Positions 32,820-41,999 of a DNA stretch of 64,000 nucleotides are shown piece by piece (position 1 is the first letter of the stretch; each line of letters starts with the position of its first letter). The DNA is taken from the NCBI GenBank assembly GCA_910583765.1, contig CAJTYS010000010.1, forward strand, positions 1-64,000, in the 5' to 3' direction. This DNA comes from an uncultured Eubacteriales bacterium. GTDB lineage: Bacteria > Bacillota > Clostridia > Peptostreptococcales > Anaerovoracaceae. The position numbers and the translations under genes were made by a program. The notes beneath the pieces were generated by a model that worked only from the letters and a program-made list of their open reading frames with translations, had not been told where the DNA came from and did not search any database.

Positions 32820-34394
32820 TTAAAAGCCTCGATAGATAAAGGCCGCCGCATCGTACCCCGGCCCGTAGATGCCAAACACCAGTATAGCTGCAAAAGCCAT
32901 GAGAAAAATTCCCCAACGGAAAAGCATGTTCTGTCTTTCCAACGCTTCTCTGATCCGCCATCCATTTTCCTGCATCAGGCTGACACAAAACCAGATCACA
33001 CAGCATAAACCGAGAATGGCAAAATCATAAATGGAGAGCCCGTGGGTAAAAATGCCACCCTCGGTAATAATACCCGGATTAAATGCTGCCATTGATTTGA
33101 GCATGGTTATCGCAACACCAAAAGATGCGGCCTTAGGGAAAATTCTTCCTATCACGATTAAAAAAAACGTCCGCCCAATCTGAAACAGCCTCCAACTGAA
33201 AGCCTTGGTATTGATCCGCAGGATCTTCACCAGCCAATCCAGCAGTGGCGCAAAAATCATTCCTAAAATGATGATGCCTCCATTGTATAGCCCATAAGCC
33301 ACGTATTTGAATTCCGCTCCGTGCCAAATACCGATCACCAGGAAGGTGGCCAGCTGCGCCACGATAACAGGAAACAGTTTTCCCAGCCTGTCTCCCAAGA
33401 CTTTACGCAGAGCTTTTCCCACTTTTCCAAATCCCTTGGAAAGAGAGATGGGGTAGAAAATGTAATCCCGGCACCAGTTTCCCAAGGTAATGTGCCATCT
33501 CCGCCAAAATTCGGAGATGCTATCGGAAAAATAAGGCCGTTCAAAGTTGTTGGTCAGCTCGATGCCCAGGATCTGTGCCACGCCGCGGCTGATGTCAATG
33601 CCCCCGGAGAAATCTCCATAGATCTGGACGCTGTACAGCAGCAAGGCAATGATAATATAAAGCCCTTCGTATTCCGTATAATTGTCAAAGACCGCACTGA
33701 CGAAGATACCCGCCCGGTCGGCGATCACCAGCTTTTTGAAAAAACCCCATAAGATCAGCTGCGCACCAAAGGTCAGATTCCGATAACTGAAGGAATGACC
33801 TTCGTAAAGCTGCCCTGCCAGCTGATCGTACCTGCTGATGGGTCCTTGTATCAGCAGTGGGAAAAAAGATAAAAACAGCGCAAATTTAAAAATATTCCGA
33901 TCTGCGTCAAATTTATTCCGATAAAGGTCAATGATATAGGCCACGGACTGGAACGTATAAAAGGAAATCCCCAAAGGAATCAGAACTCCTAAGTCAAAGC
34001 TCAAGTCCGCAAAGCCCAGCGCTTCGATATAATAGCGGAAGTACTTGACCATGGCCAGCACGCCAAAATTGAGAAGCAGGACCAGGAAGACCATCCGCCT
34101 TTTCTTTTTCTGCACAGAAGCCTTGAGCGCTTTCTTTTGGTCTCGGCTCAGCTCCTGTCCGTGCTTTGCCAGATACGCCTTGTGCTTTTTGTTTTTCTTT
34201 CCAATATACAGACCACCGAGAAAAGTAACGATAGTCGTAAAGACCATGAACACCAGGGTCTTTGGGCTGGAGATGAGATAAAAAGCATAGCTGGCCGCCA
34301 AAAGGGCGACCCAGCGTATCTTTTTCGGCAGGACAAAGTAGACAACTGTCACTGCCAAGGCAAATAGCAAGAAATAAAAGGAAGTTAGTGCCAT
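32820..34394 (-). CDS. MBOAT family O-acyltransferase (DltB/AlgI-like)
   Basis: A 524-residue protein with about 11-12 membrane segments. Both MBOAT histidine regions are seen: FWRRWHITLGNWCRDYIFYP (about residue 290) and the catalytic His in VIGIWHGAEFKYVAYG (about 350). It carries acyl groups from a carrier protein or CoA across the membrane to surface polymers. The AlgI/DltB-like C-terminus (FRWGIFLMAFAAILVFGIYG) is present. It sits between an ACP and an SGNH protein, the core of a Dlt-like O-acylation system; it is closer in look to AlgI/PatA-type proteins of about 500 residues than to DltB (about 400). Confidence 0.9.
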   Translation of the reverse strand: MALTSFYFLLFALAVTVVYFVLPKKIRWVALLAASYAFYLISSPKTLVFMVFTTIVTFLGGLYIGKKNKKHKAYLAKHGQELSRDQKKALKASVQKKKRRMVFLVLLLNFGVLAMVKYFRYYIEALGFADLSFDLGVLIPLGISFYTFQSVAYIIDLYRNKFDADRNIFKFALFLSFFPLLIQGPISRYDQLAGQLYEGHSFSYRNLTFGAQLILWGFFKKLVIADRAGIFVSAVFDNYTEYEGLYIIIALLLYSVQIYGDFSGGIDISRGVAQILGIELTNNFERPYFSDSISEFWRRWHITLGNWCRDYIFYPISLSKGFGKVGKALRKVLGDRLGKLFPVIVAQLATFLVIGIWHGAEFKYVAYGLYNGGIIILGMIFAPLLDWLVKILRINTKAFSWRLFQIGRTFFLIVIGRIFPKAASFGVAITMLKSMAAFNPGIITEGGIFTHGLSIYDFAILGLCCVIWFCVSLMQENGWRIREALERQNMLFRWGIFLMAFAAILVFGIYGPGYDAAAFIYRGF

Positions 34395-34409
34395 GTCTCT
34401 CCTCTCTCT

Positions 34410-34640
34410 TTATGCCTGTGCGTTTTTGATCAGTTCCACCATAGCGTCTACGGAATTAAAGTTTTCCGGAGTCAGATCCTCTACGGAAATCTCTATGTCG
34501 AATTCATCGTTGAATTCGCCTACAATGGCTACGATATCCAGAGATTCCAGCACATTGTCATCAATTAATTTTTTATCCGTTCCCGCAAAATCCACGTCAC
34601 TGCGCACGCCTTTTAAAATTTCCAATACTGTTTCTTTCAT
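34410..34640 (-). CDS. Acyl carrier protein (DltC-like)
   Basis: A 76-residue carrier protein with a four-helix ACP pattern. The phosphopantetheine site is Ser33 in VLESLDIVAIV, with Glu instead of the usual Asp before the Ser. It would carry the activated acyl or D-alanyl group to the MBOAT protein encoded 15 bases downstream. The frame is open from a TTG at 34664, but the ATG at 34640 lies nine bases after AAGAGG. No cognate ligase (DltA) is adjacent. Confidence 0.85.
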   Translation of the reverse strand: MKETVLEILKGVRSDVDFAGTDKKLIDDNVLESLDIVAIVGEFNDEFDIEISVEDLTPENFNSVDAMVELIKNAQA

Positions 34641-34693
34641 GATTTCATACCTCTTTTCAGTCAATAAATGCTATTAGATAGTTGCTTTTAGCC

Positions 34694-34744
34694 ATAAAAA
34701 AATAAGCACTAGCGAAAGCGATTTAACTTACCTTCTACTAGTGC
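34694..34744 (-). terminator. Terminator of the CDP-polyol transferase operon
   Basis: Minus strand: GCACTAG (34738-34744) pairs with CTAGTGC (34706-34712) around a long loop, followed by TTATTTTTTTA. It separates the polymer genes upstream from the ACP-MBOAT-SGNH set. Confidence 0.6.
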
Positions 34745-34763
34745 CACACACAACCGTATTTTA

Positions 34764-35939
34764 TCATTTTTTCAATTTGGAGTCAACAAAGCCGAACAGC
34801 CAATCGCATGTTTTTTCTGTGGATTTTCCGTCACATTCCTTCATAAACCGTTCACAAAAGGCAGTCCTCTGCTCCGGGGCCAAGTTCTCCCTGCGTATGG
34901 AATCCACTAACTCTGGCAGTGTCTTCACTACATCGCCATACACATAATCAGAGAAGGGAAAGTAGAGTCCTCTTCCACCTTCGTACTCATCGAGATCATG
35001 GACATAATAGATGATGGGCTTGTTTGTCAGCAGGTATTCAAAAATCACCGAAGAGTAATCCGTGATCAGCGTATCTGTGATCAGCAACAAGTCATTGATG
35101 TCTCGACACTCGGACACATCCAGATAAAAATCCGGGTACACTGACAAATCGTAAGCTGCTATCTCCTGGGCTTTCAGGTTGTTGTACGCAGCAGGGTGCC
35201 ACTTGAACAGAAACACGTATTCCTGGTGAAGCTGCTGATAGAGATAAGCCAGATCCAGCTTTTTAAAATCATAAGCCGCATCTCTGATCTGAGTCCCCCG
35301 ATAAGTAGGTGCGAAAAGGATCACCTTTTTTCCCTGCAGGATGGGATACCGCTGCCGCAGTTCCCTGCGTTTCGCATCTATGTAATCCCTTTGAAAAAAA
35401 ATATCAGTGCGAGGGATCCCTGTGGCCTTTACCCGCTCTAAAGGGATGGAAAAGGCCTCCGCATAGCAGGAACGTATGGGTTCTGCGCTTACGATGGCTT
35501 TTGCGTACCGCTTGTAGCCAGTATGGATCTTAATCTGTTCCCCCATGTTGGCCTGCCTGCTGAAAGCGAACTTTTTGTAAGCGCCCGCTCCGTGCCACAG
35601 CTGACAAATCTGCTGCCCCTCCCGAAGCTTCATAAAGGCGGTATAATCGAGGAAATCTTCCAGCAAAATGTATTTGGCAGTGGCCAGGTAATAGGCCAGC
35701 TTGAAATAGGCGGCCAAACTCCTTCGATAGCGTCTGTCTTCCTTTAGATCCACCACTTTGTCGAATTTTTGGGGCAGGTAATCATAAACGAATTTCAAAT
35801 TTCCACCTAGCTCTGCTCGCACGTCTGAGGCAAAAAGCACTCGGTTAGGCTTTACTTTAGCCACAGCGGCGCAGATCCGGTTTGCGATCATAAAGGGTAC
35901 GATCCTGCTGCCTGTTCTGATTTTCCGCATCAATCCCAT
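34764..35939 (-). CDS. CDP-glycerol/CDP-ribitol glycerophosphotransferase family protein
   Basis: A 391-residue GT-B type transferase of the TagB/TagF/TarL family. Diagnostic blocks are FVYDYLP near residue 55, QLWHGAGAYKKFAFSR, TGIPRTDIFF, VILFAPTYRG, KWHPAAYN, LLLITDTLITDYSSVIFEY and YYVHDLDEYEGGRGLYF. It transfers polyol phosphate from a CDP-polyol to a membrane-linked acceptor on the cytoplasmic face. The short length, with no N-terminal extension, fits a primase or single-domain polymerase. Last gene of its operon. Confidence 0.9.
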   Translation of the reverse strand: MGLMRKIRTGSRIVPFMIANRICAAVAKVKPNRVLFASDVRAELGGNLKFVYDYLPQKFDKVVDLKEDRRYRRSLAAYFKLAYYLATAKYILLEDFLDYTAFMKLREGQQICQLWHGAGAYKKFAFSRQANMGEQIKIHTGYKRYAKAIVSAEPIRSCYAEAFSIPLERVKATGIPRTDIFFQRDYIDAKRRELRQRYPILQGKKVILFAPTYRGTQIRDAAYDFKKLDLAYLYQQLHQEYVFLFKWHPAAYNNLKAQEIAAYDLSVYPDFYLDVSECRDINDLLLITDTLITDYSSVIFEYLLTNKPIIYYVHDLDEYEGGRGLYFPFSDYVYGDVVKTLPELVDSIRRENLAPEQRTAFCERFMKECDGKSTEKTCDWLFGFVDSKLKK

Positions 35940-35951
35940 AAACGTTTCTCC

Positions 35952-37712
35952 CTATAGCTGCTCCATAATTAGATCCACCACTCGCTCTGTAGATTTTCCA
36001 TCCAAATGATCGAAATATGTCTCTGCGAAAGGCTTTACCTTTTCCTGCTCAAAATCTTCCGTTTTGATAGCCTGGATCAATTCATCCTGGGTAAACACTT
36101 TTTTCCCAGGTACAGTCGGCCCAAAATCAAAATAAAAATCTCGATCCCTGGTATATTCCTCCAAATCATAGACATAAAACAGCATTGGCAGATCCAACAG
36201 CGACGCCTCAAAGATCAAAGAGGAATAATCGGTAATCACCAAATCTGATACAAAGAGCAGATCGTTGATTTCCGGAAAATTGGACATGTCCAGTATAAAA
36301 TCCTTGTATGCTTTCGGGATCACCATTTTCTCCCGTACAAAGGGATGATGTTTGATAAGGATCGCATACTCACCGCCTAATTCTTCATAAACCTTTTGTG
36401 GCTGGAATTTGTCCATTGGGTAGTGTGCGACCTCCTTTCCAACTCCGCGAAAGGTAGGCGCAAAAAGAAGAATTTTTTTATTCATAAGATGCGGATACTG
36501 TTCATAAAACTCTTTTCTTACCTGCGCCGCATAATCCGGGTCAGAAAACACGTCTGTCCTGGGCACACCAGTGGCTTTTATGGCTTTCATTGGCAGACCA
36601 AAGCCCTGAGCGTACCAGATCCGCACATTGCTGGAGCTGACAGCTACGTAATCATAATTCCTATGCACTCTGGAATTCTGAGTCGGCGCTCCCGGCTTGC
36701 CGATGCGGGAAAAGCCAAAGGTCTTGAAGGCTCCGCAGGCGTGCCAGAGCTGAATCAGTTTTGTGGATTTTTTCAACTTGATGGTATACATAGACGGAAC
36801 ATATTCGTCTACTAGAACCACCTGGCTGAAGGCGCAGGCTTTGCAGAAATCCGCAATATCCCGATACGTCATCCGTTCCACTGTTTTGGTATTGAGGAAC
36901 AGACGGCACTTTACGTCTGGATGATTTGCTTTCAGTTTATCGTAAACAAATTTAAAATTACCCTCCAAGCTGGTATTTCTCTGTGAAACAAAAGCCACGG
37001 ATTTTTCTTTTCTCGGGAGCTTGCATAACCCATAGTAGCCCATCCTCAGCATAGCTTTTTTTACCCTTCTGAGAATTCGATTGTACTTATCAAATAGTCT
37101 GTCTGAAAATGTCAGTTTCCGCCTGCCCGCTTTTTTTTCGTAAACCTTCCTCCGCTTTTCTTCAAAGAGAACAACACCGAAAAAGGAAGCAAATAACTCC
37201 ACTATCCCCCACGGAAGACCGATGATCCCTCCTACAATCAACAATGCATGAAAGCCGGTTTTTTTCAGTCTTTTTTTCAGACGCTCCCATATGGGCTCTT
37301 CCATATGTACAGGCTTGAAAGCAAAACCGTTTCTTCCAGTCACCTTGACTTCATATTGATTCCATCGCTGGATGATATTGCGATGATCCAGATGAAATTC
37401 CACCTGTTCCTGCCGCTCTCCGCCGCAGATCATATCCATGTGAAGCGTGAAAGGGAGGTTCGCTTCCCTAGTACTCCAAAAAATATGGTCCAAAAAACAA
37501 TAAAATCCTCCTCGGAATTTACATCTTCCCTGGGAGTCATACTGCACATCTGTGAAGCGGAGGGTAAAACTGCGATCTTCCTTTCCATTATCAAACCAAA
37601 GGAGTATCCTTGGTTTGATCTGGCTGTCGCAGTCATATACCGTCCCTTCCACTGCCACAAACATAATCATTTCACAAATGCCAAAATGAACGACTTTGAT
37701 TTGCTGTTTCAT
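35952..37712 (-). CDS. CDP-glycerol/CDP-ribitol glycerophosphotransferase with extra N-terminal domain
   Basis: A 586-residue protein. Residues 1-150 form a beta-rich domain I do not recognise, followed by a hydrophobic segment (about 172-190) and a basic stretch. A complete TagB/TagF-type transferase domain (about 225-586) shows FVSQRNTSLEGNFKFVYD, LWHACGAFKTFGFSR, ATGVPRTDVF, ILLFAPTFRG, IKHHPFV and LVITDYSSLIFEAS. The layout resembles polymerases such as TarL/TarF with an accessory N-terminal domain. Its start overlaps the pyruvyl transferase stop by four bases (ATGA). Confidence 0.9.
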   Translation of the reverse strand: MKQQIKVVHFGICEMIMFVAVEGTVYDCDSQIKPRILLWFDNGKEDRSFTLRFTDVQYDSQGRCKFRGGFYCFLDHIFWSTREANLPFTLHMDMICGGERQEQVEFHLDHRNIIQRWNQYEVKVTGRNGFAFKPVHMEEPIWERLKKRLKKTGFHALLIVGGIIGLPWGIVELFASFFGVVLFEEKRRKVYEKKAGRRKLTFSDRLFDKYNRILRRVKKAMLRMGYYGLCKLPRKEKSVAFVSQRNTSLEGNFKFVYDKLKANHPDVKCRLFLNTKTVERMTYRDIADFCKACAFSQVVLVDEYVPSMYTIKLKKSTKLIQLWHACGAFKTFGFSRIGKPGAPTQNSRVHRNYDYVAVSSSNVRIWYAQGFGLPMKAIKATGVPRTDVFSDPDYAAQVRKEFYEQYPHLMNKKILLFAPTFRGVGKEVAHYPMDKFQPQKVYEELGGEYAILIKHHPFVREKMVIPKAYKDFILDMSNFPEINDLLFVSDLVITDYSSLIFEASLLDLPMLFYVYDLEEYTRDRDFYFDFGPTVPGKKVFTQDELIQAIKTEDFEQEKVKPFAETYFDHLDGKSTERVVDLIMEQL

Positions 37713-39061
37713 AGAAATCTCCTGAGTCTTTTTATGATTCGTTTTGACACTTTCCTTCTTTCATCACTGAGTTCCCATCGCAGCTGTGCGTTGCGATCTA
37801 CTAAATATCTGAAATAGTCTTCCCTTCGCCGCATCTGTTCCTCTGGATCTTCAAGGATCAGCGGTGTGACCGGTGGTTTCAGTTCCAAAGCTTCCAGTTT
37901 TCTATCAAAAGGTGTTTTTTCCGGCACGACCCCCCCATCATACACGGTTTCCAGTCCATTTTTATGAAGGAAATCCAGATAATGGTCGAACCGTTCTTCA
38001 TGCCCTTGATGGATCATGTCGAAGTCAGTGGCATCATAGATATCAGAAAGGCTCGTGGTTTCCTTGATATCCTTAGCCAGCATGTGTGGGATATGGTGAT
38101 ATTCCGCCAACTCTAAGATCCTGGAATCTGAAGCAAAGATGTAACTGGGCGTGCCAGCTAAGACCCCTGCGATATTGCCGTGAATCCGGCTGCCAAAGTT
38201 GAGCGTGGCCTTGCTGAGAAAGTCCAACCACGTAGGCACATTGACAAATCCCCGTACTTTATCTTCCTGAAAACACGCATCCAAATAGTGCTTTGGATAG
38301 TTGCCTGGTACTTTTTTGTTATCCGCTTTTCCAGCATCTAGAGGCAACCCTGCATACAGCAGTCTAAAATCAAATGTGTTTTGCGGGATGAAATAATGGT
38401 TGGGAAATTCTTTTTGACATTTTTCCAAAAATCCGTGAAGTATTTGAGGCAGCTTTACCTTTCGATTGATACAGACCATGGAATTAGAAGACAGTTCCCT
38501 GCGTTTTACCTGAGGCAGCTTGGTGCCAAAGGTGAACATGGACGGGCATCCGATGACCGTATAGTCCGTTTCTTCCCGAAATCCCAAATGTTTCAGGTAG
38601 TTTGCCGTAATTTCGCCCCGCACCCCCATAATGGCAGACTTGTCCAAAACCGCCTTCACAAAATTTTTCGCCTGTTCGTCAAATTGGTGCGTTGTGTTGC
38701 CTTTTGCGTCTACCGTATCCTGCAACCCGATACCTACCACGATACATGGTATTTTCAGCTTTTTAATGAATTCTGTCATTCTCTCCAATTCATTGCTGAA
38801 GGATTTGCGGAAAGCATTAGCCAATGGAATCAGGAAACAATCATATTGCTCGTTTAACTTTTGCATCCTCTGCGAAGAACTATCCCGCATGTTTATGATC
38901 GAACTAATCCGATCAGTTTCATCGGTCATCAAGGTTCTGCATAAACTATATGGAAAGAACATATTTCCTGCGTTTGTGCCAAATTTATCTTTTGTCAAAA
39001 TTTGAAAAGTATCGAAATTATCCAGGGGCAACATACCCGCTCGCATTAAAACTCGTTTCAT
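37709..39061 (-). CDS. Polysaccharide pyruvyl transferase family protein
   Basis: A 450-residue protein of the CsaB/WcaK/EpsO family. It has an N-terminal NAGNMFFPYSL block and a mid-region CIVVGIGLQDTVDAKGN. The family C-terminal signature FVNVPTWLDFLSKATLNFGSRIHGNIAGVLAGTP is visible around residues 270-305, where the GSRIHG segment holds the conserved Arg-His. Such enzymes put pyruvate ketals from PEP onto sugars or polyol units, adding negative charge or a ligand for surface proteins. Start: the ATG at 39061 overlaps the tarJ stop (ATGA), better than the in-frame start at 39079. Confidence 0.85.
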   Translation of the reverse strand: MKRVLMRAGMLPLDNFDTFQILTKDKFGTNAGNMFFPYSLCRTLMTDETDRISSIINMRDSSSQRMQKLNEQYDCFLIPLANAFRKSFSNELERMTEFIKKLKIPCIVVGIGLQDTVDAKGNTTHQFDEQAKNFVKAVLDKSAIMGVRGEITANYLKHLGFREETDYTVIGCPSMFTFGTKLPQVKRRELSSNSMVCINRKVKLPQILHGFLEKCQKEFPNHYFIPQNTFDFRLLYAGLPLDAGKADNKKVPGNYPKHYLDACFQEDKVRGFVNVPTWLDFLSKATLNFGSRIHGNIAGVLAGTPSYIFASDSRILELAEYHHIPHMLAKDIKETTSLSDIYDATDFDMIHQGHEERFDHYLDFLHKNGLETVYDGGVVPEKTPFDRKLEALELKPPVTPLILEDPEEQMRRREDYFRYLVDRNAQLRWELSDERRKVSKRIIKRLRRFL

Positions 39062-40095
39062 TTTGCTTCTTTCTCCCAAATCATAACGGTCTTTCCACCT
39101 GGCATTGCGGCATCCGCTTCAAATGCGGCGTTCATATCTTCCAGACTGTGAATCGTCAAGACCTCACCTACGATTTTTTTCATCTTTTGCACCACATCTG
39201 GATTTCTACGGTAGAATTCCAATAAATCTCGGAAATCTTTTACACCACATCTGCTGCTGCCAAAGATGCGCAGCCCTTTTTCCAATACCATCCTCGTATG
39301 AATCGGGACCAGTTCTTCTGAAACGCCCATGATAGCGATGGTCCCTTCCGGGTGGATGAAATCGATGATCTGGTTGATAGCAATTCCGGACGCTGCTGAA
39401 CCAACACATTCAAAAGCATGATCGACACGCAGGTCTTCTGGGATGCAACTACAGTTGTAAACACCGTCAGCAAAGGTAAACTCTCTCATCTTCGTCTCAT
39501 CAATACCAAAGACGCAAACTTCATACTGCGGAAATCTGGATTTCAATAGCAGAGACGTGATATAAGCCAGATTTCCGTCTCCCCATATGCCGATCCTGTT
39601 TCTCCTGGCATGGGAAAAGCGATCGAATCGATTGATGGTATGGTAACTGACCGCAGCCAACTCCGTAAAGGCCGCCACCGTGGTGTCCATGCCTTCCGGC
39701 AAAGGAACCAAACGGCTTCGCTGCATATCTATCACATCCTGCATAAAGCCATCGAATCCACTGGCCCGAAATTTGCTGCTGCGCAAATAGTTTTCCGCAA
39801 TGATCTCGTCTTCTTCCACCGGCGTATTAGGCACCATAGCCACCAGCATGCCCTCGGGAAATTCCTCTTTTGGATCGTGAAGCACTTCTCCAATACCTTC
39901 ATGAATCAACGCCATGGGCAGTTTTTTAGCTAGAACTTCAGGCGCTCTCTGCCCTTGATAATACCTCTGATCCGCATGACAAATGGATAAGAATCGAGGG
40001 CGCACTAGCACTGCATCCGTATTCTCATTGATTTCCGTTGTTTTTTCTACAAAAACTCCTGGTTTTACCAGACTATAAATTCTATTTTTGATCAT
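39058..40095 (-). CDS. tarJ: Ribulose-5-phosphate reductase / ribitol-5-phosphate dehydrogenase TarJ
   Basis: A 345-residue zinc-type medium-chain dehydrogenase. The N-terminal catalytic domain has the zinc-site residues in SICHADQRYY and LIHEGIGEV, and the Rossmann domain has GIWGDGNLAY. The SICHADQRY(Y)QG block is characteristic of TarJ. It reduces D-ribulose-5-P to D-ribitol-5-P with NADPH, giving the substrate for TarI, whose gene overlaps it by four bases. Confidence 0.93.
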   Translation of the reverse strand: MIKNRIYSLVKPGVFVEKTTEINENTDAVLVRPRFLSICHADQRYYQGQRAPEVLAKKLPMALIHEGIGEVLHDPKEEFPEGMLVAMVPNTPVEEDEIIAENYLRSSKFRASGFDGFMQDVIDMQRSRLVPLPEGMDTTVAAFTELAAVSYHTINRFDRFSHARRNRIGIWGDGNLAYITSLLLKSRFPQYEVCVFGIDETKMREFTFADGVYNCSCIPEDLRVDHAFECVGSAASGIAINQIIDFIHPEGTIAIMGVSEELVPIHTRMVLEKGLRIFGSSRCGVKDFRDLLEFYRRNPDVVQKMKKIVGEVLTIHSLEDMNAAFEADAAMPGGKTVMIWEKEAK

Positions 40096-40799
40096 TCCTT
40101 CCCTCCTAATAGGGATTCCGCAAGCTGTAGATCGGATGGATACGTGATTTTCACGTTATAGGTTTCCCCCTTTACCAGTGCGACTTCCCTGCCTTTGATG
40201 ACAAAAACTTTTGCCGCATCCGTGAGGGTCTCCTTTTCATGATCTGTCAAGCTCAGATAAAGCTCCCTAAATTCTTTGGCTTTAAAGGATTGAGGTGTTT
40301 GACCCTGATATAAGTGCGCTCTGTCCGGGACATGAGAAATGACGTGGCCATCCAGGCTTTCCACAATGGTATCCGTGGCTGGCACCACAGTGTCACAGGC
40401 ACCTTTTTCCCGCACAGCCGCAATATTGTCCTCAATGATCCGTTTTGTGACCAGCGGCCGCACCGCATCATGGGTTAAAAGGATGGTATCATCCTCTAAT
40501 CCATAGTTTTTTTCAACATAGGATATGGCGTTCATAATGGTGTCGTTTCGCATCGCTCCCCCTGGGATAATCGCAATCTGCTTTGAAGACACGCCATACT
40601 GATCGAACAATTCCTGGGTATAATCCAGCCAGTCCTCCGGACAAAGAACGATGACCTTGTCCAACTTTTCACAGGCAGTAAAGGCTTCTATGGTATGAAT
40701 GATGATAGGCTTTCCACCTACCATCAGGTACTGCTTTGGTTTTTCCACATTTCCCATGCGGGTACCGATTCCGCCCGCTAGAATGGCTCCAAATATCAT
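40092..40799 (-). CDS. tarI: Ribitol-5-phosphate cytidylyltransferase TarI
   Basis: A 235-residue enzyme of the IspD/TarI family. It has the nucleotide loop AGGIGTRMGNVEKPKQ, LLTHDAVRPLVTKRII and QGQTPQSFKA. Coupling to tarJ identifies it as TarI rather than IspD: it makes CDP-ribitol from ribitol-5-P and CTP for teichoic-acid-like polymers. An AAAAGGAG ribosome site precedes the ATG. Confidence 0.93.
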   Translation of the reverse strand: MIFGAILAGGIGTRMGNVEKPKQYLMVGGKPIIIHTIEAFTACEKLDKVIVLCPEDWLDYTQELFDQYGVSSKQIAIIPGGAMRNDTIMNAISYVEKNYGLEDDTILLTHDAVRPLVTKRIIEDNIAAVREKGACDTVVPATDTIVESLDGHVISHVPDRAHLYQGQTPQSFKAKEFRELYLSLTDHEKETLTDAAKVFVIKGREVALVKGETYNVKITYPSDLQLAESLLGGKE

Positions 40800-40839
40800 A
40801 TCTGAATCTCCTTTTCTTCTTTTGCGTATGTTCCCATTT

Positions 40840-40868
40840 ATTCTACCATAACTTGGATAAAAAAACAG
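40840..40868 (-). promoter_or_regulatory. Possible promoter of tarI-tarJ-pyruvyl transferase operon
   Basis: Minus strand: TAGAAT (40840-40845) preceded by TGG (extended -10); the -35 region (CTGTTT) is poor. It lies in the 78-base gap upstream of tarI. Confidence 0.35.
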
Positions 40869-40877
40869 CCCCTTTGT

Positions 40878-41999
40878 CTAATCGCTTCTCATCTGCCCAT
40901 AAATGAGGTCTGCCAGCTTTTTCGTACATTGTGTGTCAGAGGCCACATACCGTTTGGCAAAGGTGCGGCTCTCTTCCATATCCCATGTGTCCGTTTCAAT
41001 GGCATTTATCAACTCAGCAGCATGAAAATATGGCTTTCCTGGAAGATCCTTTTCATAATCCAAATAAAATCCCCGCCTTCCTATATATTCCTCTAAATCA
41101 TACGCATATAGAAAAATCGGCCTTTTCGCCAATGCCGCTTCATAGATCATGGCTGAGTAATCTGTAATGAAATAGTCACAGACAGACAGCAATTCTAATG
41201 TGGAGAAACCTTTTGCGGAAATGACTTGCTCTGGCAGCTGATCGTCAGCCATCAAAGGATGAAACGCCGCTACCAGATTGTATGCCTCATAATCCACTGC
41301 ATCGATCAACTCCGAAATACCTTTCCTTCCTTGCTGAGATTTTCGGAAGGTAGGGGCGTACAAAATGTTTTTCTTTTCTGCTAGTTTAGGAATGGCGTCT
41401 TTGATTTCCTGCGCTTTTTTTTCCATGTATCTCGGATCGCGAAGCAAGTCTGTTCTAGGCAGTGGCAGAATTTTAAAAGCATCTCTGTCATATCCAAAAG
41501 CTTCTCCAAAAAATTCAGCACTTTCTTCGCTGCTGGCCAGAATATAAGTATAATTCTTGTGCATCCGCATGGCTTGTGCCAGCCAGGCTTGGGAGCCTTC
41601 CCCTTTGTCAAGAATGCTGTAGCCAAATTTTTTGAATCCGCCCATAGCATGCCACATCTGGATGATGGGCAGTCCCTGTCGATGGCGCAGGATACTGGCT
41701 GCGATACAGTAGCTATCCAGTACCACAACCTTCGAGGATGCCATGGCATGCATCTGAACACCAATCATATGGAAGACGTAATTTATTTTGGCAAGAAGTC
41801 CGCTGCCCAATGTCTTGCACAGGACCTTCACTTGAACGTCCTGCCTGCGCTCCAGTTCCTCAACTAATAACCGGATATCCAGGCTGGGTTTGTTGCTTTG
41901 CCTGCTGATGATCACTACTTGTTCTTTCACAGGGCACAACTTGTGAAGCCCATAGATCCCGTTCAGCAGAAGCCTTCCGATCATAATCAGGAACTTCAT
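40878..41999 (-). CDS. CDP-glycerol/CDP-ribitol glycerophosphotransferase family protein (TagB-like)
   Basis: A 373-residue TagB/TagF family transferase. Key blocks are IQMWHAMGGFKKFGYS, LPLPRTDLLRDP, ILYAPTFRKS, YFITDYSAMIYEAA and YDLEEYIGRRGFYLDY. Its small size and N-terminal hydrophobic MKFLIMIGRLLLNGIYG fit a membrane-peripheral primase or a second-unit transferase. It starts immediately after tagH with a GAGG site, so it belongs to the tagGH transcript rather than to tarIJ. Confidence 0.9.
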   Translation of the reverse strand: MKFLIMIGRLLLNGIYGLHKLCPVKEQVVIISRQSNKPSLDIRLLVEELERRQDVQVKVLCKTLGSGLLAKINYVFHMIGVQMHAMASSKVVVLDSYCIAASILRHRQGLPIIQMWHAMGGFKKFGYSILDKGEGSQAWLAQAMRMHKNYTYILASSEESAEFFGEAFGYDRDAFKILPLPRTDLLRDPRYMEKKAQEIKDAIPKLAEKKNILYAPTFRKSQQGRKGISELIDAVDYEAYNLVAAFHPLMADDQLPEQVISAKGFSTLELLSVCDYFITDYSAMIYEAALAKRPIFLYAYDLEEYIGRRGFYLDYEKDLPGKPYFHAAELINAIETDTWDMEESRTFAKRYVASDTQCTKKLADLIYGQMRSD

